10,115 nt of DNA from DATBAK01 sp036787815 (GTDB taxonomy: Bacteria > Actinomycetota > Acidimicrobiia > IMCC26256 > PALSA-610). The translations under genes were made by a program, and so were the position numbers. The notes beneath the pieces were generated by a model. It had not been told where the DNA came from and did no database searches. It saw only the letters and a list, made by a program, of their open reading frames with translations. Shown piece by piece: positions 1-6,474 of this stretch; the first letter of the stretch is position 1, and every line of letters begins with the position of its first letter. The stretch spans positions 1 to 10,115 of the forward strand of contig DAIQOP010000136.1 in the NCBI GenBank assembly GCA_036787815.1, read 5' to 3'.

Positions 1-1
1 G

Positions 2-1390
2 GCCGGTGGCGGCGGCGCGCAGGTGAGCCTGTCGGAGTTCAAGCTCGAGCCCGCGACCATCACCGTGTCGGCCGGCGGCTCCGTCACCGTCACGAACAAC
101 GGGACGGTGCAGCACAACCTCACGATCCAGGGGACGAAGTTCAAGACCGACAACCTCAACCCGGGCGACTCGGTGACCCTCGTGCTCAAGGGCCTGAAGG
201 ACGGCTCGTACACGATGTTCTGCTCGCTCCCCGGCCACGAGTCGCAGGGCATGAAGGGCACGCTCACCGTCGGCAGCGCCGGCGCGGTCCAGAGCAACCA
301 GTCGGGCACCGCAGGCGGAACCGCGCAGCAGCTGCTCGCCGGCAACCTGGCCAACGACAAGACGCAGGGCGCGGTCGTCACGGCCTACGCCGGTCAGCTC
401 ACCAAGATCGTGCAGAACTTCGCGAAGACGGGGAAGATCGACCCGGCGCTCTACACGCCGAACACGAGCTACGGACCGGAGTACAAGGCGCTGGGCGGCA
501 ACCCGTTGCTCGGCCCTCCGGTGCTCCCGCCCGTGATCGAGCCCGACGGCACGAAGCTGTTCCGGCTCGACGCCAAGGTCGTGCAGTGGGAGGTCGCGCC
601 GGGCAACAAGGTGAGCGCCTACACGTACAACGGCATGGTGCCGGGTCCCACGATGCGCGTGAACCCCGGCGACAAGGTCGCGATCGAGATGAAGAACGAC
701 CTGCCGCAATCGACGGGCCTGCACCTCCACGGCATCGACGTCCCGGTCGGCATGGACGGCGCGCCGTTCATCACCCAGGACCCGGTGCTCCCGGGTAAGA
801 CGTTCACGTACCGCTTCACCGCGACGAGCCGGCCCCAGATCGGGATGTACCACTCGCACTACCACGCCGAGCACCAGATCGCCGACGGCATGGCCGGTGC
901 GTTCCTCGTGGGGTCGACGCCGATCCCGGCGAGTGTCGCCGCGAACTACCCGACGGCAACGCAATTCCCCGCCGCGAACACGCCGTACGAGCTGATGCTC
1001 AACGACTCCGGTTCGATCGGTCTCGCGCTCAACGGCAAGGCGTTCCCCGGAACCTCGCCGGTCGTCACACCGGCGAACCACTGGATCGAGATCGACTACC
1101 TGAACGAAGGCGGCCTGTTCCACCCGATGCACCTGCACGGGGTGGAGCAGCTCGTGATCGCCAAGGACGGGGAGCCGCTCGCTTCGCCGTACCTGGCCGA
1201 CACCGTCTCCGTCGGTCCGGGCGAGCGCTACACCGTGCTCGTGAAGCCGGACCCGTCGAAGCTCGACAACCTCAAGCAGACGCCCTTCGCGCCGTTCGGC
1301 GTGTGGGCCTTCCACTGCCACATCATCGCCCACGCGGAGAGCAACAACGGCTTCATCGGAATGACGACGACGTTCATCGTGCTTCCATAG
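2..1390 (+). CDS. Multicopper oxidase with fused N-terminal cupredoxin domain (5' partial)
   Basis: Probably an exported copper oxidase that takes electrons at a type 1 copper and reduces O2 at a trinuclear centre; its substrate is unknown. The frame is open to the window edge through a Gly/Ala-rich stretch, so the true start and any signal peptide lie upstream; an internal GTG at 23 is unlikely to be the start. Numbering from that GTG, residues 1-85 form a plastocyanin-like domain with ligands H31, C67, H72 and M77 (CSLPGH then M). A linker follows to about 165. Then come two oxidase cupredoxin domains with all four signature motifs: HLHG (234-237), HSH (277-279), HPMHLH (367-372) and HCHIIAH (431-437). 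The first oxidase domain has no type 1 Cys, so type 1 copper is confined to the last domain, as in small laccases. That also argues against a NirK nitrite reductase. The SCO-type chaperone gene starts 38 bases downstream. Confidence 0.88.
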   Translation, partial: AGGGGAQVSLSEFKLEPATITVSAGGSVTVTNNGTVQHNLTIQGTKFKTDNLNPGDSVTLVLKGLKDGSYTMFCSLPGHESQGMKGTLTVGSAGAVQSNQSGTAGGTAQQLLAGNLANDKTQGAVVTAYAGQLTKIVQNFAKTGKIDPALYTPNTSYGPEYKALGGNPLLGPPVLPPVIEPDGTKLFRLDAKVVQWEVAPGNKVSAYTYNGMVPGPTMRVNPGDKVAIEMKNDLPQSTGLHLHGIDVPVGMDGAPFITQDPVLPGKTFTYRFTATSRPQIGMYHSHYHAEHQIADGMAGAFLVGSTPIPASVAANYPTATQFPAANTPYELMLNDSGSIGLALNGKAFPGTSPVVTPANHWIEIDYLNEGGLFHPMHLHGVEQLVIAKDGEPLASPYLADTVSVGPGERYTVLVKPDPSKLDNLKQTPFAPFGVWAFHCHIIAHAESNNGFIGMTTTFIVLP

Positions 1391-1428
1391 ACGACGGCAC
1401 GATCACGACCGATGCGAGGAATGATCCC

Positions 1429-2049
1429 GTGAACCGCCGCTTCCCCGTCGCCGCGCTCGCTGCCCTGCTCTGCAGCGTTGCGCTGGCGGCGTGCGGGAGC
1501 GGCGGGTCGGGATCGTCGTCGAGCGCAACGCTCTCCGGGATGGTGCGGTCGCCCAAGCTCCAGGTCGGCACGGTCAGGATCAGCGATGTCGCCACCGTCG
1601 CGGCGGGCACACCGTTCACGACGCGCGCTCGACCGGGAAGCCTGCTCGTGGTGTCGTTCGGCTACACCTCGTGCCCCGACATCTGCCCCACCACGCTCGC
1701 CGCGATCAGGGGTGCCCGCCGCGCGCTCGGCGCGGCAGCGAAACGGGTCGACGTCGCGTTCGTCACCGTCGACCCCGGGCACGACACCGCTCCCGTGCTG
1801 CGCGAGTTCGTCGGGCAGTTCTTCACCGATGCGCACCTCCTTCGCCCCTCGAGTGCCGCGCAGCTCGAGACGGCGAAGCGCGCGTTCCTCGTCACGTCGA
1901 AGGTGCAGATGGACGGCAGCTTCGATCACAGCTCGTCGGTCGCGGTGGTCGACACGCACGGGACTGTGCTCCTCGAGTGGCCGTTCGGCATCGAGTCGAG
2001 CGCGATGGCGCACGATCTCCGTGCGTTGCTCGACGGGATCGCGACGTGA
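1429..2049 (+). CDS. SCO1/SenC family copper chaperone lipoprotein
   Basis: SCO proteins have a thioredoxin fold, bind copper outside the cytoplasm and help metallate or reduce the CuA site of cytochrome oxidase and other cuproproteins. I chose the GTG at 1429 because a GAGGA sequence lies 8 bases upstream and it gives a clean lipoprotein signal: basic NRR, a hydrophobic stretch and a lipobox LAAC with C22. The 206-residue product then has a Ser/Gly linker and the SCO copper motif CPDIC (C82, C86). A TVDPGHDT stretch typical of the family follows, with the third copper ligand probably H167 in DHSSS. Length and motif order are normal for bacterial SCO proteins. The gene lies 38 bases after the multicopper oxidase and overlaps the next gene by 4 bases, so the three are probably one operon. 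It could equally serve a terminal oxidase encoded elsewhere. Confidence 0.92.
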   Translation: MNRRFPVAALAALLCSVALAACGSGGSGSSSSATLSGMVRSPKLQVGTVRISDVATVAAGTPFTTRARPGSLLVVSFGYTSCPDICPTTLAAIRGARRALGAAAKRVDVAFVTVDPGHDTAPVLREFVGQFFTDAHLLRPSSAAQLETAKRAFLVTSKVQMDGSFDHSSSVAVVDTHGTVLLEWPFGIESSAMAHDLRALLDGIAT

Positions 2050-2468
2050 GCGAACCGACCACCACGCCCACGCCCACGACCACGCCCACGACCGAACGCG
2101 GCATCCGGCCGATCTGGATCGTGCTGCAACTCGTCTGCGTCGTGATCGTGATCGGCGCGTTGGTGGGTGTGATCGCGCTCCGTTCAGGGACGACGCACCC
2201 GCACAAGATCTTCGAGTACACCATCGCGCCCGGAACCGGCGCGCGCATCGAAGCCGGCGAGAAGCTCTACGTGTTCCCCGGCCGACTCGACGTCCGGGTC
2301 GGCGACCAGCTCGTGATCCACAACAACGACACCCGCGTCGCCGAAGTCGGTCCCTACACGGTCGACCGCAACGCGACGCTCGCGCAAACCTTCACGCGTC
2401 CCGGCACGATCGTGGGGATCTGCACCATTCACCCCTCGGGGCGGGTCACCATCGTCGTCCGTTCGTAG
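2046..2468 (+). CDS. Membrane-anchored cupredoxin-like protein with incomplete copper site
   Basis: The 140-residue product has a Thr/Pro-rich N-terminus (about 1-17), one transmembrane helix (about 23-45) and a C-terminal beta-rich domain (about 55-140) resembling a cupredoxin, with VRVGDQLVIHNND and a final GICTIHPSGRVTIVV. In blue-copper proteins the ligands are a His after the NND strand, then Cys, His and usually Met near the end. Here C126 and H129 remain. The expected first His falls in RVAEVG with no His, and the Met position appears to be Arg or Val. Copper binding is therefore doubtful, or it uses a different site. The GTG start overlaps the SCO stop (GTGA), which points to translational coupling and a shared role in copper delivery or electron transfer at the membrane. 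The fold assignment is moderate; a function cannot be given. Confidence 0.78.
   Translation: MSEPTTTPTPTTTPTTERGIRPIWIVLQLVCVVIVIGALVGVIALRSGTTHPHKIFEYTIAPGTGARIEAGEKLYVFPGRLDVRVGDQLVIHNNDTRVAEVGPYTVDRNATLAQTFTRPGTIVGICTIHPSGRVTIVVRS
2061..2090 (+). repeat. Short direct repeat encoding a Thr/Pro tract
   Basis: The 12-mer ACCACGCCCACG occurs at 2061-2072 and 2079-2090, separated by CCCACG. It encodes the Thr/Pro-rich N-terminal tail of the cupredoxin-like protein. The tail precedes the transmembrane helix and is probably on the cytoplasmic side. Such tracts can change length by slippage. Confidence 0.7.
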
Positions 2469-2532
2469 ATCGAACGCGGTAAGGCCACCGGCGCGCGCTG
2501 AACAGAAGCCCGAAACATTCCGTTCATATTTC

Positions 2533-2555
2533 CGTTTCATCACCGACATGAAACG
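2533..2555 (+). promoter_or_regulatory. Inverted repeat / possible GlnR-like operator upstream of amtB
   Basis: A perfect 8-bp inverted repeat, CGTTTCAT - 7 bases - ATGAAACG, lies about 70 bases before the amtB start. Within it, ATCAC at 2539-2543, six bases and GAAAC at 2550-2554 match the known actinobacterial GlnR box (gTnAc-n6-GaAAc) except for the first base. GlnR controls amtB and glnK in Streptomyces and mycobacteria, so the location fits. I see no convincing second box at the usual 22-bp period, although another GAAAC occurs at 2512-2516. An unrelated dimeric repressor is an equally good reader of the palindrome. Confidence 0.5.
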
Positions 2556-2559
2556 CTCA

Positions 2560-2565
2560 TATATT
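2560..2565 (+). promoter_or_regulatory. Candidate -10 element of the amtB promoter
   Basis: TATATT sits in a locally AT-rich patch within GC-rich DNA, 58 bases before the amtB start and just after the inverted repeat. There is no recognisable -35 hexamer at 16-18 bases upstream. That would fit an activator-dependent promoter, or the assignment may be wrong. Confidence 0.4.
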
Positions 2566-2623
2566 CTGCGCGACGCGTTGGGCGCTGCAGCCTTGTCGCG
2601 CGATGCCTGGGGGGCACCAAGCC

Positions 2624-4243
2624 ATGCGATCCATCAAGCGACTGCTCGCGATGTTGGCCATCTCGAGCGTGCTGCTCGTCACCGCCTCGGCCGGGGTGGC
2701 GTTCGCCGACAACGGCGACGCCAACGGTTCCAGAACCGGCGTGTCACCCGCGCAGGTGCAGTCGGTCTACCCGCCCGGCACGCCGGCCAAGGACTCCATC
2801 AGCACCATCACGACGCAACAGGCCAAGGATCACCTGGCGATCAACTACGCCTGGCTGATGATCGGTGGCGTCCTCGTGCTGTTCATGCAGGCCGGCTTCG
2901 CGCTCGTCGAGACCGGCTTCACGCGGGCGAAGAACGCCGCGCACACGATGATGATGAACCTCGTCATCTTCGCGCTCGGCACCGTCGGCTGGTTCACGGT
3001 CGGGTACGCGCTGATGTTCGGCTCCATCAACAACCCGGGGCTCGGCATCACCAAGCTCGGCGATCCGATCCACTTCGGCGACTGGAACGTGCTGTCGAAG
3101 AGCGGGTTCCTGCTCACCGGCAAGGCGTACGACGTCGGCATCCTCGCCTTCTTCTTCTTCCAACTCGTGTTCATGGACGCGACCGCGACGATCCCGACCG
3201 GCGCGATGGCCGAACGGTTCAAGTGGCGGGCCTTCCTCGTGTGGGGCCTCTTCGCCTCGATGATCCTCTACCCGTTCTACGGCAACTGGGTGTGGGGCGG
3301 CGGCTTCCTCTCGCAGCTCGGTGCGCTCGGCCCGAAGTGGGGCCACGGCGCGCTCGACTTCGCCGGCTCCGGCGTCGTGCACGCGATGGGCGGCGTCGCG
3401 GCGTTCTGGGGGGCGAAGATCATCGGGCCGCGCATCGGGAAGTTCGACCGCGACGGCAAGCCCCGCGCCATCCCGGGCCATCACCTGCCGATGGCGTTCC
3501 TCGGCACGATGGTGCTGCTTGTCGGCTGGATGGGATTCAACGGTGCGTCCACGTTCGCGGCGACCGACTACCGCTTCACCGTCGTGATCGTGAACACGAT
3601 CCTCGCGGCGGCCTTCGGATGCCTGGCGACGATGTTCGTGATGACGTGGAAGTACGGCAAACCGGATCCGTCGATGACGTGCAACGGCCTGCTCGCCGGG
3701 CTCGTCGCGATCACCGCGCCCTGCGCGTTCGTCGCGCCGTGGGCGGCGGCGCTCATCGGCACGATCGCCGGCGTGCTCGTGGTGGTCTCCGTGGTGCTCG
3801 TCGAGCACAAGTTCAAGGTCGACGACCCGGTCGGCGCCGTCTCGGTTCACGGTGCGTGCGGGTTGTGGGGGCTCGTCGCCCTCGGCCTGTTCGCCGACGG
3901 TCGCTACGGCGACGGCTTCAACGGCGTCTCCGGCCCCGTCCGCGGCCTCTTCTACGGAGAAGCGGGCCAGCTCTGGGCCCAGCTCACGTCACTCGTCGTG
4001 CTCGTCACCTGGTGCTCGATCGCGTGCATCGTGTTCTTCACGGTCTGCAAGAAGACGATCGGGTTGCGCTCCGACGAGGAAGCCGAGATCGCCGGTCTCG
4101 ATATGCCCGAGATGGGGGCGCTCGCGTATCCCGACTTCCTCGAAGCACAGGGTTCGGTGTTCCACACGACCGACGGTGCGAGATCGGTCGACGTGGTGCC
4201 CGCCAGTGCCGCCAGCGTGCGTATGGAGGTTGGAGCGCAATGA
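2624..4243 (+). CDS. amtB: Ammonium transporter, Amt/AmtB family
   Basis: Conducts ammonium/ammonia across the cytoplasmic membrane, normally as a trimer gated by a PII protein. I prefer the ATG at 2624 over the in-frame ATG at 2603: a G-rich Shine-Dalgarno (GGGGGG, 2609-2614) lies 9 bases upstream, and this start gives a signal peptide (RSIKR, hydrophobic stretch, cleavage near AFA-DNG), as Amt proteins often have. The 539-residue product has the expected multiple transmembrane helices, DATATIPTGAMAER (about 185-197), DFAGSGVVH with D245 and pore H253, and SVHGACGLWG with the second pore H409. A conserved cytoplasmic tail, GLRSDEEAEIAGLD (from about 480), contacts PII in known complexes. It is longer than E. 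coli AmtB because of about 45 extra residues after the signal peptide and a roughly 40-residue C-terminal extension. Its stop overlaps the PII start by 4 bases. Confidence 0.96.
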   Translation: MRSIKRLLAMLAISSVLLVTASAGVAFADNGDANGSRTGVSPAQVQSVYPPGTPAKDSISTITTQQAKDHLAINYAWLMIGGVLVLFMQAGFALVETGFTRAKNAAHTMMMNLVIFALGTVGWFTVGYALMFGSINNPGLGITKLGDPIHFGDWNVLSKSGFLLTGKAYDVGILAFFFFQLVFMDATATIPTGAMAERFKWRAFLVWGLFASMILYPFYGNWVWGGGFLSQLGALGPKWGHGALDFAGSGVVHAMGGVAAFWGAKIIGPRIGKFDRDGKPRAIPGHHLPMAFLGTMVLLVGWMGFNGASTFAATDYRFTVVIVNTILAAAFGCLATMFVMTWKYGKPDPSMTCNGLLAGLVAITAPCAFVAPWAAALIGTIAGVLVVVSVVLVEHKFKVDDPVGAVSVHGACGLWGLVALGLFADGRYGDGFNGVSGPVRGLFYGEAGQLWAQLTSLVVLVTWCSIACIVFFTVCKKTIGLRSDEEAEIAGLDMPEMGALAYPDFLEAQGSVFHTTDGARSVDVVPASAASVRMEVGAQ

Positions 4244-4569
4244 AGCGTGTCGAAGCGATCATCCGCTCGGAGCGCCTTGGTGAGGTCGCGGCCTGCCTCG
4301 AGGCCGCGCATCTCGCGGGCTTCACGATCGGCCACGGCCGCGCACCCGAACGCACGGGCGAGTACCGCGGTCACAGCTACGAGCTGCTCGTCACCCACAA
4401 GCTGCAGATCACCTTGTTCGTCGAGGACAACGAGATCGACAAGGCGGTCGCGGCGATCTCGTCCGGCGCCTCGACCGGCGAGATCGGCGACGGGCTCATC
4501 GCGGTGAGCTCCGTCGACTCGATGTACCGCATCTCCGGGACGATCCCGACGCGCTCGGGCCCGGCGTGA
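4240..4569 (+). CDS. PII family nitrogen regulator, divergent GlnK-like
   Basis: PII proteins are small trimers that sense ATP/ADP and 2-oxoglutarate and, as GlnK, plug the AmtB pore. The ATG overlaps the amtB stop (ATGA) and has GGAGG at 4225-4229. The 109-residue product keeps the PII frame: MKRVEAIIR start, T-loop with RGHSY (Y47 aligns with the uridylylated/adenylylated Tyr51), K54, and the B-loop TGEIGDG (79-85). By hand alignment to E. coli GlnK the T-loop base is about 4 residues shorter. The Gln that ligates Mg/2-oxoglutarate (Q39) is Ala, the second ATP-binding Lys of the B-loop (K90) is L86, and the second Arg of the RIR motif (R103) is S99. Coupling to amtB strongly supports a GlnK role, but ligand sensing may be altered. 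The family assignment is firm; the name glnK is less so. Confidence 0.9.
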   Translation: MKRVEAIIRSERLGEVAACLEAAHLAGFTIGHGRAPERTGEYRGHSYELLVTHKLQITLFVEDNEIDKAVAAISSGASTGEIGDGLIAVSSVDSMYRISGTIPTRSGPA

Positions 4570-4576
4570 AGGGCCC
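4557..4576 (+). terminator. GC hairpin at the end of the PII gene
   Basis: GGGCCC at 4557-4562 and GGGCCC at 4571-4576 can pair as a 6-bp stem with an 8-base loop that contains the PII stop codon. No T-run follows directly; the nearest TTTT is at 4619-4622. It could help end the amtB-PII transcript, but each arm is also a self-palindrome and chance is possible. Confidence 0.3.
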
Positions 4577-4712
4577 CGGTCTTCTCCCCGTTGCGTGCGC
4601 GCGACGCCGGCAATACGCTTTTACATCTAGATATTTCTACCCCTGAGGTGCGCCGTTGCGGCCGCCGCGGCGGAGTGTCCCGAGACGATCAGGCCAGGAG
4701 GTCCGCCCGCAC

Positions 4713-5519
4713 GTGACCGAGACGAACATCGACGGCATCGCGGTCGGAATCGCCGATGGTGTGCTGCACATCGTGCTCGACCGGCCCGAGCGCAAGAACG
4801 CGCTCGATCCACCCGCCATCGCCCGCATCGTGCACACGCTCGAGCTCGCCGCCGTCGACGACTCTCTGCGCGTCGTCGTGCTCCGCAGCTCGAGCGGAGA
4901 CTTCTGCACCGGCGCCGACTGGGTGGCCGGCAACCGCGGCGACGGGCCCCGGCCGCGCACCGGAAGCATCCAGCGCCGCACGCCACTCCAGGCCCACCGG
5001 CTCATCGAGCTGCTCGTCGAGGTGCAGCTGCCCGTCGTGTGCGCGGTTCGGGGATGGGCCGCCGGTCTCGGCTGTCAGATCGCCCTGGCCGCCGACTTCA
5101 CCGTCGCAACGGAGTCGAGCTGCTTCTGGGAGCCCTTCCTCGATCGCGGGTTCAGCCCGGACAGCGGTGCCACGTGGCTCGTGCCGCGACTCGTCGGCAT
5201 CGCGCGCGCCAAAGAGCTGCTCATGCTCGGCCGCAAGGTGACGGGCCGAGAGGCGGCCGATTGGGGCCTGATCCACCGCACCGTCACCGACGACGAGCTC
5301 GACGAGGCGGTCGGCGCGCTCGTCGCCCAGCTCGCGAACGCGGCGACCGTCGCGCTCGGTCTCACCAAGCGCGCCATCCACAGGGCGCTGGACTCCTCAC
5401 TCCCCGACGCGATGGAGGCGGAGGCCAACGCGCTGGAGTTGAGCTCCCGCAGCGCGGATTTCAAGGAGGGGCTCGCCGCCTTCCGCGAGAAGCGACCGCC
5501 GCACTTCGAGGGCCGGTAG
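4713..5519 (+). CDS. Enoyl-CoA hydratase/isomerase family protein (PaaG-like crotonase)
   Basis: A cytoplasmic crotonase acting on a CoA thioester; substrate unknown. I chose the GTG at 4713, with AGGAGG at 4696-4701, because its 268-residue product starts where crotonases usually start. A TTG at 4656 would add 19 Arg-rich residues. The acyl-CoA oxyanion-hole segments are present: FCTGAD (64-69) and GWAAGLGCQ (114-122). The two catalytic Glu of rat/E. coli hydratase are absent (Gln after GC, and PF where PE is usual). PDSGAT (149-154) followed by WLVPRLVG is the pattern of PaaG-type ring epoxide/oxepin isomerases, in which an Asp acts. An isomerase is therefore more likely than a simple hydratase. 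The C-terminal FREKRPPHFEGR tail is typical of the family. An amidohydrolase follows 73 bases later, and both may share a transcript. Confidence 0.9.
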   Translation: MTETNIDGIAVGIADGVLHIVLDRPERKNALDPPAIARIVHTLELAAVDDSLRVVVLRSSSGDFCTGADWVAGNRGDGPRPRTGSIQRRTPLQAHRLIELLVEVQLPVVCAVRGWAAGLGCQIALAADFTVATESSCFWEPFLDRGFSPDSGATWLVPRLVGIARAKELLMLGRKVTGREAADWGLIHRTVTDDELDEAVGALVAQLANAATVALGLTKRAIHRALDSSLPDAMEAEANALELSSRSADFKEGLAAFREKRPPHFEGR

Positions 5520-5592
5520 CGCCGGCACACGGGTAGAGAACGCCGCGCGAATCGCGAGACCCGCACGACTGCACGCGAGAGGAAACCCTGCG

Positions 5593-6420
5593 ATGACCCG
5601 GGCCATCGACTGCCTCGTGAACGTCGACATGGGCGACAAGCCGCAACCCGACTGGATGGTCCGCGTCAAGGACGACTACTTCAAGGGCGACGACTCGTTC
5701 TTCAAGAGCCCCGAGCTCTCGGAGCTGATCGACGACATGGACGCCAACGGTGTCGAGCGGGCGATCCTGATGACGAACGTCAACGCGACGGAAGGCCGCT
5801 CGCTCTCCTTCGTCGAGTCACGACCCGATCGGTTCGCGCTCGCAGTCGGCGGCTTCAACCTCTTGCGCCCGATGCCCACGGTTCGCGCGCTCGAGTCGTT
5901 CGTGCGCGATCACCCCGTCGCGTACGCCGTCGTCGGACCGAGCTTCTGGGGCGACGGCATGTACCCACCGACCGATGCGGTCTACTTCCCCCTCTACACC
6001 AAGTGTTGCGAGCTCGACCTGGCGCTGTGCACGAACGCGGGCATCCCCGGCCCACCTCTCCCCGCAGAGCCGCAGGACCCGATCCACCTCGATCGCGTGT
6101 GCCTCCGCTTCCCCGAGCTGAAGCTGTGCATGATCCACGGGGCCGATCCATGGTGGGACACCGCGATCCGTCTGATGATCAAGTACCGCAACCTGAGGCT
6201 GATGACATCGGCGTGGTCGCCGAAGCGCCTCCCGGCTTCGCTGCTCCACTACATGTCGACGCGCGGGAAGGACCGCATCCTGTTCGCATCCGACTACCCC
6301 GTGCTGTCGATGCAACGGTGCCTCGGCGAAGCAGCGGCCCTCGATCTCACCGACGAGGTCCGGCAGAAGTGGCTGTACGACAACGCCGCCGCGTTCTTCT
6401 TCGGCGGAGATCGAGCGTGA
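5593..6420 (+). CDS. Amidohydrolase-2 family protein lacking the HxH metal motif
   Basis: The family comprises TIM-barrel hydrolases and decarboxylases (ACMSD/gamma-resorcylate decarboxylase relatives) that hold one metal with an N-terminal HxH, a later His and an Asp. The ATG at 5593 has AGAGGA 9 bases upstream and yields 275 residues. Recognisable segments are LIDDMDANGVERAIL (about 45-59), FPELKLCMIHG with H182, and LFASDYPVLS with D234, then a C-terminal NAAAFF. Where the family has DxHxH the protein reads IDCLVNV (5-11) with no His, and the mid-barrel strand LCTNAGIPGP also lacks one. The metal site thus appears incomplete, though the late His and Asp remain. The gene lies between a crotonase and a GntR regulator, which suggests a step in the same acyl-CoA or aromatic-acid pathway. 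Decarboxylase, hydrolase or a non-catalytic role are all possible. Confidence 0.85.
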   Translation: MTRAIDCLVNVDMGDKPQPDWMVRVKDDYFKGDDSFFKSPELSELIDDMDANGVERAILMTNVNATEGRSLSFVESRPDRFALAVGGFNLLRPMPTVRALESFVRDHPVAYAVVGPSFWGDGMYPPTDAVYFPLYTKCCELDLALCTNAGIPGPPLPAEPQDPIHLDRVCLRFPELKLCMIHGADPWWDTAIRLMIKYRNLRLMTSAWSPKRLPASLLHYMSTRGKDRILFASDYPVLSMQRCLGEAAALDLTDEVRQKWLYDNAAAFFFGGDRA

Positions 6421-6423
6421 CCG

Positions 6424-6459
6424 GGCCGGCTCTCCCCGGCGGGGCGACCCCGCCCGGCC
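6424..6459 (+). promoter_or_regulatory. GC-rich hairpin between the amidohydrolase and the GntR regulator
   Basis: GGCGGGG (6438-6444), CGA, CCCCGCC (6448-6454) forms a perfect 7-bp stem with a 3-base loop. GGCCGG (6424-6429) and CCGGCC (6454-6459) could form an outer stem that shares one base. There is no T-run, so a classical terminator is unlikely. Ending 6 bases before the GGAGG of the regulator, it may act in RNA processing, attenuation or control of regulator translation. Confidence 0.45.
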
Positions 6460-6474
6460 GAGGACGGAGGATGC

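Noticed and set aside
2..1390. Copper nitrite reductase (NirK)
   Set aside because: The first oxidase domain has no type 1 Cys, and all four multicopper oxidase histidine motifs are present, which fits a laccase-like trinuclear enzyme.
2501..2532. A second GlnR box 22 bp upstream of the first
   Set aside because: The sequences at the required spacing match the consensus at too few positions.
2603..2623. ATG at 2603 as the amtB start
   Set aside because: It places seven extra residues before the signal peptide and leaves the G-rich ribosome site inside the gene; ATG 2624 is better spaced.
2744..3850. Long minus-strand open frame opposite amtB
   Set aside because: Its composition (Arg, His, Glu, Asp repeats) is that of an antisense shadow of a GC-rich gene, and the plus strand has a clear Amt protein.
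2548..4569. A 673-codon open frame that runs through amtB out of frame and then becomes the PII gene
   Set aside because: The first part is Arg-rich low-complexity translation of the amtB third-position bias. Only the last 109 codons, from ATG 4240, look like a protein.
4656..4712. Upstream TTG start for the crotonase, with GAGG 7 bases before it
   Set aside because: It adds an Arg-rich extension not seen in the family; GTG 4713 with AGGAGG fits the usual N-terminus better.
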